Part shown: one piece after another, positions 41,250 through 53,315 of the stretch
How the letters are laid out: the number at the start of each line of letters is the position of its first letter
Numbering within the stretch: the first letter of the stretch is position 1
DNA from: Hermatobates lingyangjiaoensis
Lineage: Eukaryota > Arthropoda > Insecta > Hemiptera > Hermatobatidae
Length of the DNA: 64,000 nucleotides
Direction: 5' to 3'
Assembly (NCBI GenBank): GCA_026182355.1
Contig: JAPFBL010000006.1
Location: forward strand, 6,848,501-6,912,500
Notes under the pieces: model-generated
The model's database searches: none
The model's input: the letters and a program-made list of their open reading frames with translations, nothing else
Told to the model about the DNA's origin: nothing
Program-made: the position numbers and the translations under genes

Positions 41250-41480
41250 CAAATTCAGTTTCTATCTCCCACTTCGGTAAATACGTATTCAGAAGAATAA
41301 ACTGAGGGAGATCAAGCTCACTAGAAAAGCGACGGGAGGTCGCTAAGTTAAAGGTATAACAGAAGGCTACCCAAGAAGGTAACTTTAACGCTAATTCGTC
41401 GGCCTTCATCTCCCTGTATTTTTTCTCCCGAAGACGGATTTATCAAAAAATAGAGATAATAAGTGTGTTTGTTTATTGTT
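41250..41480 (+). mobile_element. family C-like terminal repeat fragment
   Basis: CTCCCGAAGACGGATTTATC at 41425 and 'ataataagtgtgtttgttta' match the family C end, with a mutated core. Confidence 0.4.
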
Positions 41481-41516
41481 GTGTTACATTTTTTCGTATT
41501 TCACTAGACCAGACAG

Positions 41517-42010
41517 GTCCAATTTAGTTTAGGAATATCATTCCAACTGCTCTTACGTTTGTAAAGAATATCATAACTTCAAATGGAGAATTTAAACATA
41601 TATGTCGAATATCTATTGAAATTTTTTTTACTTAATTACTATGAATGGAAGCTGTATTTGGCATTATAATCAGAATGCAGGCTCTTTGTCTAGAATAAGT
41701 AGAAAGCTTTGATTATATTATATCTGTATTCGAGCGATTGCATTTGAACGGATTTTTGTTAAAACATTCCTAATGAAGTGAGAGATATCTCTCTCTATAT
41801 ATTTATTGAGGTCATTAAATAACTTAAAATCTGAAGTTAAATTTACACACAGCAATAAGATGTACAATGCAAGAGGTATGGTCACGGAGCGTACAGGCTT
41901 AGGGTTCATGTTTAATAATTTAAACAACATGACAGATTGATCTATGATTTTAAGTTTCTCAAAACTTAGGTGGTAATGTTCATACCTAAACAAATAATAC
42001 ATAAACCACC
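41517..42010 (+). repeat. dispersed repeat R2, copy 2
   Basis: Second copy of the repeat at 36430-36930. A 94-codon minus-strand frame (41718-42002) runs through it but is broken in copy 1, so I do not call it. Confidence 0.75.
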
Positions 42011-42467
42011 CTACAATAAATGAAAAAAATATTAGTTGCCATCGATTTTGATATTATCTTATTTATAGTACAGCTGGGTGTAGGCCACTCCAATTTTTTT
42101 TCATAATTTAACTGAAGACACAGATTAAAAATTAAGCTTTTTCTAATTATAATAGTTTATTAAAAATGCAAAATAGTTAATGAAAAGTTGGTATTTAATG
42201 AGTAAATGACACCCAAAGTTACTACTCTTCTTTGAGAGCCACACAGCCGAAGGCGTCAACGTCGCGTGATGTCACCTTGCCAGGTGTCAACCATACCCAA
42301 AGTTGCTTAACATTAGCTGAATGACTTAGCGGTGCATTCAACATGGTCATGGGCCGTTACCACATGTTTTTAGGAAACTTTGTCTCTAACTTAAAAAGAA
42401 ACCACAGAATTATCTGCAGCATGAGTTGAAAAGAAATTCAACAATATGCACAACAATAAAAACATAT
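42011..42467. other. no gene seen
   Basis: 42235-42300 is locally GC-richer ('gccgaaggcgtcaacgtcgc') with no recognisable feature. Confidence 0.35.
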
Positions 42468-42635
42468 CCTGTATGAATTAAATTAAATACTGTGTACGTA
42501 TGTCTGTCTGTTTGCTAGGCATTCCTGTATGAATTAAATTAAATACTGTGTACGTATGTCTGTCTGTTTGCTAGGCATTCATGTATGAATTAAATTAAAT
42601 ACTGTGTACGTATGTCTGTCTGTTTGCTAGGCATT
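42468..42635 (+). repeat. 56-bp tandem repeat, three copies
   Basis: Units start at 42468, 42524 and 42580 and are nearly identical (one c/a change). Each holds 'tacgtatgtctgtctgtttg'. Confidence 0.95.
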
Positions 42636-43559
42636 CCTAAAGTCTTTAATAGTCTGGATGAATTATTCTTGTTAATTTACTTTGACTGTGTAAAGGTTTC
42701 AGCTTGATAAAATTGACATAAGTCAAATGTGTAATGTCACAGTAAAGATATGATACATGTTTGCCATTTCCAGCTGTTAATTTACATTTATATATTAATT
42801 TCCTAAGTTATTGAAATAACACACATTTAAATTGCGTTTATTTATTTTCCAAATCCCAATAAGTTTATGTTATGAAAGAATCTAACACAAAAAAAAAGAA
42901 AAGAAAATCTATCGTAAAACTGTCTTTCAAGTATATTAAATAGAAAAGACATTCAACTGAAACTCAGAAGACACTAACAATTAAAACATGAGGTATCAGG
43001 AAAAATAGTTTCAGAAACTCTTCATTGTAGAGTTGACGACGAGATGATTAAAACTAGAGAGCAACAACTAGCAGACTTCAGTTATTCTTCGAAAACGCTA
43101 ACACTCAGGAATTCTACTTGAAACTCATCTCGGAAACATTCAAACTGTAAGGCCTGATTGATTGGACATTGCAAGTTATTAAACTTAGCTACCCTAGTAA
43201 AATCAGATATAACAACTAGAATAAGACAAGAAATAAATCAGTTTATTTCAGTTGTGTGTTATGTTAATTTATTTTGATAGTAAAGTGCGGGTAAGATTTA
43301 ACTCTGGTCTAGAGATGGGATAAGTCAGGAGGTGTAACGCTAGCGGTTGAAACATAAAACGTTTATAGCCTTATCTGCAGGGAAGCGATCAAGACATGCT
43401 TTAATACCGAAAGCGATTGTAACCTAACGTCTTTCTTCTCAGTTCAATGGAGGTCATTGTTGATGCAATCATGATTTCCAGTCAGTCATTCATATAATCT
43501 AGTTTACGGTTTAGTTTCTACATTATCTTATTAGACATTTTACTTTATATATAATCCGA
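42636..43559. other. no gene seen
   Basis: AT-rich, nothing recognised. Confidence 0.4.
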
Positions 43560-44030
43560 TATAAGGGAGAGAGACCTTAATAAAGAGTGAGAAAGAAAGG
43601 GAGGGGGAGAAGACAGGTGTACCAAAACATAGCAAATAGAGAGAGAAATAATACCAATTTATTGCCATAGAGTTCAAGAGAAAGAGAGAGATAGGAAGTG
43701 AGAGAAGAGGGTTTTTAGATACTATCCCTAACAATATAGAGTTATAGAGAATATAGTTATATATATATAGTTCACACAGGAAAGAGAAAAACAAATAAAG
43801 ACACACACAAAAGACTCACAACGATATTTCAATAGTCGTCGTCATCGGGCAGAAGTACTCCCTTTGAGTAGCTGAAGCTAGTGAACTAGTAGTCCTGTTG
43901 GACCGTTTCAAGTTTATATATATATATAGAGAGAGAGAGATAGAGAAGAGGGTTATAGATACTGTCCCTATCAACATATAGTTATAGAGAAAGAGAGAAA
44001 CAAAGAAAGAGAGAGAGAGAAAGTCAGTGA
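43560..44030. mobile_element. purine-rich DNA with a family D insertion between duplicated flanks
   Basis: The minus strand at 43790-43860 reads CGATGACGACGACTATTGAAATATCGTTGTGAG, a family D end. It lies between two similar GA-rich stretches (43685-43760 and 43925-44000, both 'gagaagagggtt', 'agatact' and 'gttatagagaa'). Confidence 0.5.
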
Positions 44031-46550
44031 TGATACATAATACTTTATATCAATGCAATATAGAGATTAGGATGATTCATGCAAAAATTAGTAAAAATTA
44101 TACGCATATTGTAGCCGTGTATAGTCGGACGGACACACAAACAAACCTTCAGGAATATTTAGAAAATACAGACCTCTCTTGGATAATAGTTTGGTTATTC
44201 TTTTGTTTGCTGTATTGTCACGACCTTGTATGGCTGACTATAGACCGTTTTGATAACATTATATACGATTAATTCAATATATTTATATATTTAACTAATT
44301 TAGAGAATGCAGTGGTAAAAGGCCTAGATGCCTGTCCACTAATTTGGCATGCACCTTGCTGTACATGGCTAGCTGACCCTTGACCCTTGATATTTATATA
44401 TAATTCAATATTATATTGCAATTGGAAAGAACGACTATTTTCAAAATGATTTTAATTCTTTTACATTGATTACTGAATTAAATAGTGAACACATTTATGT
44501 GAAGAAAACGTTATTCACATTTACTATCTATGAAATATGAATAACGTAGAAAATAGCAGTTGTACCTTACGGAAGGTAAAGGAGGAAATACATTGCGATA
44601 AGTGCAAGATAGTGGTGTGACTAATGACTTTAATTGGCCTGTTGATCTGCCGTCATGGATGGACGAGAGCGAGCCCTCCACAAGTTCGCAGCGCCCTCAT
44701 CAATGAGTTCATCAATGATGTAGTAGAGTAAGGAGGTCATTGACCACTCACATTGACCAACAGAGAAACTTTTTTTTTTATATCTATAGCAGTAGTAGTG
44801 ATAGTAATAGTAGTAAGGTCATACCAAATAGACATACTTTTCCATCAGATATATAACACTCTATAGTACTAGTGGTAGAAAGGTCATTGAGAAGACAACA
44901 GTCAACCCTTAATGTAAGATAATTGAAGTACTAACAGACAGGATGGAGAGGTTATTAGCTTGAGAAATTCGCCCTTTTGACTTTTTTCTTGCCGTCTATA
45001 GTAATAATCTAGAGCAGAATTTACCAGGTTAGAGACATTCAATGCAGCCTTTATCATCTATTACAGTAGGTTGTGGCCACCACACCAACCAGCAATATTA
45101 AGGGGCAATTTCAACCAGAAATTAATCCCTTTTTTTTCAACTATGTAATAATTGAAAAGTCTAATATTCAGGTTTACGTTTCATCTCTTATAATATCTTA
45201 TACGATTATTATTTCTTTATTGACTCTGTTGGTATTGCGATGTCAAGTCGAATCGAAAAGACGACTTATTTCCAAATTACTGAAATCTAAGTGAGCTTTT
45301 TTGGTAAATGTGTTTGCTGCTATTAATTCAATGATGAAGATGTAACTTCTTCAGGTGCTGCACGTCATCGTATTCGTAGTAATGCTTGTAAGTTCTGGGA
45401 TTTTTTGGGTCCTGCAATTTCATTGCTTAGCTAATCTATAGTCAATCATTCATTCTTAATCAATGAGTGTCCAGGGATTCTCTTTGAATGTAATGTTGCC
45501 TTCTTACCCTGGGAAAGAGGGTTAATTAAAGCTGTTTAATTAAAGTTTCTGGTTTAATTCTCACACTTACAGAGTTGTTTGTTTGTTTCAACCCTCAGAC
45601 TGATGAGCTTTCACCTTTAGTGCTGATCTCCAAGTGGAAAGTATGTCTCAATTATTATTTGGCACCCTATTTGATACACAAAACACAAAACCCTTACCTT
45701 TAAGACAACCCCACAGGAATCAATTGTGACTAGTTAGATCATAGGATCGAGTTTGGGAATTAACAGATTGCAGTTATGTTGTTGAATCACCCTGCTGATT
45801 CTTAGTTATCCAAATTCTGCAATTTGGTTTGTTAAAAAAAAACGTTGAAATAAAGCAAGTCTCATCTGACGTAATCAACTTTTGAAGGACCAGCATCACT
45901 ATTTCCTAAATCTCGAAATCTCATTCCTTGTTTTAAGCTTTTTGATAAACCTGTGACAGTTGAAGCTGATGCACAAAATGTATTTTATATGGAAAGATAT
46001 TTATTTAATGTAACCTCTTTTATAATGAGATTCCTATTTTTTGAGATTATAGATGGATTTTCTTCCAATCTTCGTTTGTTTTCTAACCGATTCGTATCAT
46101 TCCTTACTGAGATCTCCGGACTCTGAACCCGGTCCCTGAAAACGACTCGATAAATATATAAGTTTCACGGAAGCAAAAACAAGAAATATTAAAACCAGTT
46201 ATTGTCAGATCAGTTTTGATACCAGCGATAAGAATACAAAAAGCGGCTTATGAAATCGGTTTCAAACCGTAGTTCTTTTATATACTTTCGATATATACTG
46301 ATACTTTCGATGCTGTATTGAAGCAAAAACCACCATCATTTTTGGCTGCTTTATAATTTAAAAACTGGCGTTTTGTATGTTTTTTTCACTATGTTTTTTG
46401 TCATCTTCCACAATTTTTGGGGAATACGTGAGAGAAAGTTAAAGAGGGATCTTTACTCAGTTTATAAAACTATTGATATTCAAGAAGATAAATTAATAAG
46501 CATAATTTTGGCGAAGGACAAAATAAACTAGTCGTATTGGGGGTTAGAAA
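44031..46550. other. no gene seen
   Basis: 2.5 kb of AT-rich DNA. Short frames at 44027-44272 and 45073-45294 are unrecognised. 44630-44710 has a short GC-richer open stretch (DLPSWMDESEPSTSS) too small to assign. Confidence 0.4.
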
Positions 46551-46580
46551 CACCCCACCCCACCCCACCCCACCCCCACC
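46551..46580 (-). repeat. (GGGGT)n, G-quadruplex-prone on minus strand
   Basis: CACCCCACCCCACCCCACCC and on to 46580 gives five or more runs of four G on the minus strand, separated by single T. Confidence 0.85.
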
Positions 46581-48398
46581 GTACGTATGTCGGAAAGCAA
46601 ACAAACACATAAATCATCTTGAAAACAAACTAATCAATTAGACCAAGTCTAATCCGTTTATGAAAAAGATCGGCTGTTTGTTGGTCTCATTGAGGGTGAA
46701 TAATGTGCTTTAAGTTCGGTTTGGGCTCGTTGGCTTTGTCTAGCATTGTAGTCAACATGTCAAGACAGTTAATTGTGCAAACCATTATTTGTAATCAACT
46801 TTTTTTTTCTTTTTTTTTTTTTTTTAACAAGGTAGAATTGAACTGCGTAGCCAAACCATTTAGATTGGTTGAGATAACTTTGCAAACATATTGTAAAATA
46901 CATGCATACTGTTAGTACCACAGAGGTTAGTAAGCATTACATTATTATATAAATCTGTCTTGCGTCGTGAATTCGTTGCAGAGTCTGACTGCTTTCACAC
47001 GTAGTATATATTCAAGTTGGACTTCAGATAGCCCTATCTAAACCTTCATTTCGATTCTCGTGATAGGACGTATTTATAATAATATAATTTCAACAAAATA
47101 CTTTAAGTATATACCATACTATGTATTACATGCACCTAAAGGTAAAAAAGAATTTTGTATCTGCGTACAAGCAAGTATAATTATTAAACCATGAAATATT
47201 GGGCTACACAAGTACAGGGATAATTTCACAACATATTTACTTAACCATCTTAGACAACCATTTTTTCCTTTACACCACACTATACACCACATTCTGTGCA
47301 CATTGTAGGCTTTCACCAAACTTACACTTTTCTTAACAACTTAGGCAATGTTTTTTTATTTATGACCCTGCTTTTTACCACTTTCTAAGATAGATAACAA
47401 CAAAGCTAGTTTCGTCATTGTTTCTGGCTAATTGAGTTTTATAAGGAACCATGTTCACAATAAATACCGAAGGTAAATTTATATAATACATTTGAGAAAT
47501 GCAACTATCTTCACCAATCGCCTAGTTTTCCACTAATGTACATTTTTTTTGGCACTTTTCCGATGAGATAAAAAAACTAATTACAACACCATTTTGCTCA
47601 CAGTTTCAAGTACTATTACAACATCCCTTCAAGTAAAAGTGTCAAAAACAAATACACATTATATACTTTTGGGACATAGGAAAATCTTCAACTTTTTCTC
47701 TATCTACAAGGTTCTCATTTCGACAGTTCTAAGATATGGGTTTAATATATGGACAATAATGAATTGAACTGAGGGAAAACTACTAGTTTTCAAAGTGACA
47801 AGTACTTCAGCAAAAATGACCAAAATAGGAGCCTGACCGTAGATGGGAAAGAGAGATGAAGAGAAAATCTGTGCAAGCTATGCATGAGCGCTCTTCTTAA
47901 CAATGCCTGTAATTGATAGATTACTGGATTGTACGAGATAGCTACAGTTTAATTAGATAGTTGATATTATATTGACTAACAGTGACCACGTGATAACAGA
48001 CCATTTGATGGATAATACTAAATATAGTCCTATCTAATCTATATCTCACGGTAAAAAGTTCAAGGAAACTAATGACGATGTCAAAAGAAAAAAAAATATT
48101 TATTTTAATAGGAGGTGAAATATCGTTTTATTCAGTGCTCACCAAATCCAGACCCTCTGCCATTGGGCTTCACGAACACGGTGCATGCTCACGACTAGCG
48201 AAAAAATTCATACAAAAAGACTTGACGTTTTGTTTATTAGCTTACAAAAACAAAAATTACAAAAAACAAAAATTACAAAACAAAAATTAGTTTTTGCAAA
48301 TAACAAACATATTTGTTTTACTTTACTAAGTTTTAATGTTAATATATCACATGAATTTTGAAGTATATATAACTATTTGATATAGTCATATACACTGT
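46581..48398. other. no gene seen
   Basis: AT-rich with poly(T) at 46799-46825. A 66-codon minus-strand frame at 47119-47319 is cysteine- and tryptophan-containing but unrecognised. Confidence 0.4.
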
Positions 48399-48584
48399 AA
48401 CCATCTTTACATATAGTTACATATGTAAAGATGGTTACATATTTAACCATCTTTTTTGTTAATCATCTTTACATATAGTTACATATGTAAAGATTGTTAC
48501 ATATTTAACCATCTTTTTTGTTAATCATCTTTACATATAGTTACATATGTAAAGATTGTTACATATGTAACCATCTTTTTTGTT
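48399..48584. repeat. 62-bp tandem repeat of hairpins, three copies
   Basis: Units start at 48399, 48461 and 48523. Each contains ATCTTTACATATAGTTACAT and ATGTAAAGAT, an imperfect hairpin, then 'accatcttttttg'. Confidence 0.9.
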
Positions 48585-48622
48585 TACAGAGCACATACTT
48601 GGAAGGTATGTGCTCTGTAAAC
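48582..48622. repeat. perfect 17-bp hairpin
   Basis: GTTTACAGAGCACATAC (48582-48598) and its exact complement (48606-48622) around TTGGAAG. It follows directly on the hairpin array. It is also stem-loop shaped if transcribed from either strand. Confidence 0.9.
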
Positions 48623-48939
48623 ATACTGTTTAATTTACAAAGACAAGTGAAATTGATATGATTAAACAAACCGTCTTACCTCGTCAATAGCAGTTGGTCC
48701 GAACAGATTTGCACATACCTTCAAGTAGGACTATCAGGTTGTCCTTCTTGAAGGTGCACTATGTACGAAACTATTCGAGCAAGTACAACAGGTATTTACG
48801 AAGTAAGCCGTATTTATCTAATAATATGAATTTTGTATAACTGTATGCATGTACATATACATGATTGGAGGGGGGGGAGGGGAGGGGGTTTGTAACAAAA
48901 AAAATCTCCACATTACATACGAGTATCACCCATAAAATT
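48623..48939. other. spacer with G-rich tract at 48868-48890
   Basis: 'ggaggggggggaggggaggg' is quadruplex-prone on the + strand. Otherwise AT-rich with no gene. Confidence 0.6.
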
Positions 48940-49560
48940 ATCGTTTCTTCTATTCATTAGTTTGATTATTTCTTCTATCCTAACCGATTAGTACCGGTCA
49001 TATTGATTAGTGCATTAATGACAGAACTAATACTTAAATATTACGGTCAACTTTTTATGAAGGAAAGAAAGCGTTTTGATGAGGCAGATGTTTGCTTCAT
49101 CTGTTTTTGGTAGAAGGTGGACACGGGATACTCACTGCAGGTAGACAAGCGTGAAGACACTCAGTGTCGGCAGTGCCTTGTTTTATCTAAATAGAACTTT
49201 GTTTATCAGTACGTTTTTTTTCGAGGTAACGATAATCACCATGAAGTTACTGCCTGCACAGTTAGGCAGTAATATATTACAATTTGATTCTACATGAAAA
49301 TAACAAAGTATTCAAAATTACTATCCCTTTTTAAATAAACCAAATCAGTTCTTTACGTTATGCTCACCAAGCTTTCGACCGACCTATGGTCATCATCAGC
49401 TGTTTTACATAGGTTGATTGTTCCTTCTATTAATACCGATTAGTATCGATCATATTGATTAGTTCTTTAGGGCAGAACTAATACTTAAAATGTACCGTCA
49501 ACATTTTTTTTAAGAAAAGAAAACATTTTGATGATGCAGTGATGTTTGAAATAAAACGTA
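48940..49560 (+). repeat. direct repeat pair about 465 bases apart
   Basis: 48950-49100 ('ctaaccgattagtaccg', 'tcatattgattagt', 'gacagaactaatacttaa', 'gttttgatga') is repeated at 49420-49555 ('taataccgattagtatcg', 'tcatattgattagtt', 'gcagaactaatacttaa', 'attttgatga'). Confidence 0.8.
49362..49405 (-). ncRNA. hammerhead-ribozyme-like RNA motif (weak)
   Basis: Minus strand CUGAUGA (49399-49393), extra U, GACC-AUAGGUC-GGUC stem II, GAAA, then GCUU. Stem III could be only one A-U pair and stem I does not pair well. It lies just before the second copy of the direct repeat. Confidence 0.4.
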
Positions 49561-50243
49561 AAAATAAATTTAAACTAGACAAACTTACATCTACAATCAA
49601 ATTTTTACAAACAGTACTTGTTTAGTCTATGATTATAGATGCGATTTGATTTAGTTTCTTTTTATTTGTATACTTTCTTTTTTTGATTTCACAAAACAAC
49701 AACAAAAGCTTGTTGAGGAGAATCTAAAATAATGGACTAACATATTAAAGTAAAAATTAAAATGGAATATTTAACAATTATTAAAATTTATTCCTGTAAT
49801 AATTACAATGCTACATTTTAATTATATTTTAATAACCCAGAACGAAAGAAGTTACTTTGATTGAAAGAAACTTAATCCATGGCTAGTAATTACTAATTGT
49901 ATCTGCTATCTAACTATATCGGTTACTTATTTACTATAGCAAACAAGACAAGATCCATTATTTTTATTGGCCAGTGGCAAGAACGGATGTAATAAACCGT
50001 CTACTCCATAAATCACTTCTTCTTGAGACGACTTGACCTTCTCTGTAACTCTAACCGACTTCCTGTTTTTTTTTTAATTTTGTCCAGACATTCCACCGGC
50101 CAAAATGTTATGAGCAAGGTCATGGATTCGTGTCGTTGGAGACCATGACTGTTTTATTCCAGTGTCATTCAGTTCCCTCAAACTCAGTTCGACTATGAAT
50201 CTGACGAAAACCAGGGGCGCTTTGTTTCAAAGAGTTGAGATTT
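49561..50243. other. no gene seen
   Basis: AT-rich. 50085-50210 is slightly GC-richer; its frames are short and unrecognised. Confidence 0.4.
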
Positions 50244-50365
50244 GACTCTTACGAAGACAACTTGTTACGGCTGAAACATCTTAGTCTTTTTTCTCTTTTT
50301 TTATTGTGGTTTTGATGTTGATTTTGTTTCACGTGTTTATTGTGAAATCTTGTTATATATATATA
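50244..50365 (+). mobile_element. family A terminal repeat
   Basis: GACTCTTACGAAGACAACTT then GTTACGG, CTGAAACATCTTAGTC, then 'attgtggttt' and 'cacgtgtttat', ending in (TA)n. The core has one substitution (CTTACGA). Stem I GACT/AGTC is kept. Confidence 0.6.
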
Positions 50366-50374
50366 TTATGTAAT

Positions 50375-50450
50375 TTTTTTTTGAGGGTTGAGGTCCAATG
50401 ATTTTAAACTAGTCCTTTTGCCGACGTTTCGACAGGGCTACAACATGATT
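50375..50450 (-). mobile_element. family F terminal repeat
   Basis: The minus strand has GCCCTGTCGAAACGTCGGC and then AAAAGGACTAG, like the arms at 7042-7202. Confidence 0.5.
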
Positions 50451-50639
50451 GTTTTTCAATTAGCACTACTATTACTACTATTTGGTTATTTATTACATTT
50501 TAATGTGTACAGTAACAGAGAGGACTTTAGTGATAAATCAGTTATTTCGACTATGGATTTTTTTTTTATTCAAAATACCTCAAACCAGACCATTCCTCAA
50601 AAAAAAAATCATACAAATATTGGGTCAAGAAAACAAATC

Positions 50640-50681
50640 ATGATTATATATATATATATATGTATATCATATATCATATAT

Positions 50682-50725
<44 letters not shown>
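50640..50725. repeat. (TA)n microsatellite
   Basis: TA tract with ATATCATATATC interruptions. It forms the target side of the PLE that follows. Confidence 0.85.
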
Positions 50726-50727
<2 letters not shown>

Positions 50728-50730
<3 letters not shown>

Positions 50731-51610
50731 CATTCACACAAAGAACACGTAGAAATGGAACAGTAACTCACTACTATATTTTTTATAAAATAAATTTATA
50801 GAAAAAAGATTTCTTACAACTCCTTTGATATTTTTTCTTTTAAGTTAGGAAACAATTATTTAACTTTTCCTATATTATAGAATGCTATGGTAAGCTCCGG
50901 CATATTTCTGTTCAACACTTTCTTAACTGTCTGTGATAAATCCTGAATAAATAGAAATGTGGAATACTTGTTATAAAACTTCTAGATTAATATGATTTTT
51001 GTTAAAAAAAACATTGAATTACATTTTGTGGGTAGCCATTATCTTGTAGTAATAACTATAACTTATGTAATTTATTTATAACTATAATTTATTTATTTCT
51101 ATAATTTATAATTTGTAATAATAAAATGATTTTCTAGTTGTTATTTAGAAAACATGACAAGCTAATTTTAATCACTTTTATATCAATATTTTGAACACAA
51201 TTTGATCTCTATTCATTGTATGACAGATATAATAATTCAGAACCATTCCAGCACCTGTTAGTTTTGTACACCAGTCTATTAAGATGTTAGAATTTTCACC
51301 TCGTATAACTTTCATATCTAAAAACAGTACACTACCTTCTTTTTTTATTTCATGTGCATTTTAGATGTTTTGACAACAAGTAAAAATATTTAACATATGC
51401 TGATCCTTCTTTTTTGAAGTATTAAAAATAGATCGTCTAGATATGGTTTAATAAATATACTTTCGTATCTAGTTTGTAAATATAGTTTTAACAGTATAGT
51501 TAATGGCTCAATGTAATTATATTGAAAAGAACTGGTAACACTGGAAATTCCATTGGCAATACGAATTTTTTGCTTGTATACAGTTCCACCTTGTCTCACA
51601 TGAACGATCT
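50728..51610 (-). pseudogene. Penelope-like element reverse transcriptase, 3' part
   Basis: Read on the minus strand: KIRIANGISSVTSSFQ, corresponding to the PLE 'GxxMGxPxSP' motif; KPYLDDLFLIL, the catalytic YxDD motif; then (frame broken) FLDMKVIRGENSNILIDW and LNYYICHTMNR, and near 50920-50850 RNMPELTIAFYNIGKV, the region leading to the GIY-YIG domain. The 3' end has the family D tail (50728-50790), abutting (TA)n. So family D ends belong to PLEs. Multiple stops and shifts; no GIY-YIG domain remains. PLE RT copies the element's RNA at a chromosomal nick. Confidence 0.75.
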
Positions 51611-51954
51611 AGATTCGAAAGAAAAAGCTTCTTGGGCATTCCAGAGAGTAGTCTAATTCTATTCTACAATCTTTTAACCAAGTGCACCACTAAGCTTAAC
51701 GTTAGATATATAAGTAAGAATTGATTACACACAAGGGAAATGATATTACCATAACACTGTATAATATTTGGCTGGCTAGGGAATTCCAGCGAGTTTTTTT
51801 ACATTTAACACATTCTTGTTTGTAATATAACTGTAAATTTCCTACGCATTTGGTAAGTACATTAGTAAATAGTTGCACCTTATTTCACTATGTTAAAATC
51901 CGCAGGGATAGTCTTGAAAAATTGAAAAAATAGTCTTGGAAAAGTCGTGACAAA
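51611..51954. other. junction between two opposed PLE fragments
   Basis: The minus strand may continue as decayed RT upstream of the catalytic motifs, but no motif is certain. Confidence 0.35.
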
Positions 51955-52265
51955 TTTATCATAGAAGTTGCTCGAAAAAAGATATTCCTAAAATTGAAAT
52001 CATAAGAAACATAGAAAAGGTATTTTCTTGCAATAATGTTAAAATAGTAACACTGCGAAAACAGAATAATGAATTCGTCCCAAATATTAAGAGAACAAAG
52101 CGAATGTAAAGAACGTAGTTTGAATAAAACTTGGAAAGTTTTACGAGAGCATAAAAATATTGTGGTTTGTAAAAGCGATAAATCTGGTATTACTGTTATA
52201 ATGAAAGAAGAAGGTAGTAAAGAGGAAATGAAAGCGAATTAGAGGGTACAGATTGCAAAAGAGGT
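51955..52265 (+). pseudogene. Penelope-like element reverse transcriptase, N-terminal part, opposite strand
   Basis: Plus-strand frames give KKDIPKIEIIRNIEKV and then VLREHKNIVVCKSDKSGITV, followed by IMKEE. This matches the N-terminal PLE RT motif 'NxxIVIxxADKGxxVVVM'. It comes before the catalytic motifs in an intact PLE, yet here it faces the other way from 50728-51610. Confidence 0.7.
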
Positions 52266-52789
52266 CCATCATCAACATTACATAATAAACTGAATGACAC
52301 TGTTTAGGTTTAGCAATCAAGGCTCGACTCGGATACAGGCACTAAGATTCAAAAAGAAAAGCTTAGGACCTCGTATAATGCAATAGACTTCACTCAGTGC
52401 TTAGAATAGGCCATTCAAATTTCACTGTTTCATTTAAAGAATTGAAAAAAAAATATTCCCCATAATGTATAAAACATCTAACATTTTTGTCTCGATTTAT
52501 TATATTAATTTAACATTTAATATAAATACGATAAACTGAGTTATTTTTAGCACTATTCAAGGCGATATGGTTTGCCGCGAAATGTCAATAGAAATGAAGT
52601 ACACTTAACTACTTGACGAATACATATCAGAGATATTAAACAAAGCAGCTCTTGACTTTAATCTCGTTGCTCTCATTGTGATCTCGAGAGTATTTAATTG
52701 TAATAATTACTATTATTACTTCAGCAATTAGAGCAAATTACAACTAAATTTCAATATGCTGTAGTTGAGGTAAAAACATTAGTCCAAAA
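52266..52789. other. no gene seen
   Basis: AT-rich; may hold further decayed PLE sequence at 52266-52440 but no motif is clear. Confidence 0.35.
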
Positions 52790-53165
52790 AGGGTCTTAAA
52801 GGGCTGATATGTGTTGCTGTGTGTGTTTGTGAGGAATCATGTGCCGCGTGAGAGTGTCCCGTGAGAAAACATGTGTGAACGCATGTTAAGAAGGAAGTGT
52901 GTGTGCTCGTGTGTATGTGAAAGACGGAGTGAGAAACAGTACGTTCACATAAGAGAAAAAAATTGTGTGTATATAGGTGAAAGAAAGAGAGAAAGAGATA
53001 GAGAGAGAAAGTGAAAAACAAAAAAGAAATTCCGTGTATATATGAGAGTGAAAGTGTGTGAAAACACAGATGTTGTCCTGTGAAGTGAGTATGTAAATGT
53101 GTGCACGATAAGGGAAGTGTGCATGAACTGAGACCTTTGTTGGCAACCACAATATGGGATTTCAT
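52790..53165 (+). repeat. GT- and GA-rich low-complexity region
   Basis: Degenerate GTGTGTGT and GAGAGAAAG sequence. The three overlapping minus-strand frames over it (H, T, S, F, L) are composition artefacts. Confidence 0.65.
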
Positions 53166-53267
53166 TCATGATTACTTCTAAAGTATAATAATCATTTAAA
53201 AAATCGATTTTTCAAGATTTTCACATATTTACACCTTTTGATGTCAACTCCAGTTCAATTTGGAGCT

Positions 53268-53315
53268 TTTATTGATGATGTCTTTGGGTGGGTGTGTATC
53301 AAACCTACAGGTCGA
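53268..53315 (-). repeat. fragment of dispersed repeat R1
   Basis: 'gatgatgtctttgggtgggt' matches the complement of the R1 end (cacccacccacacagacatcatc type) at 33235-33262 and 62325-62356. Confidence 0.45.

Noticed and set aside
48582..48622. microRNA precursor
   Set aside because: Arms are only 17 bp and perfectly paired, shorter than a typical precursor stem; no expression evidence.
52779..53169. three overlapping minus-strand frames rich in H, T, S and F
   Set aside because: They lie over GT/GA low-complexity DNA in several frames.
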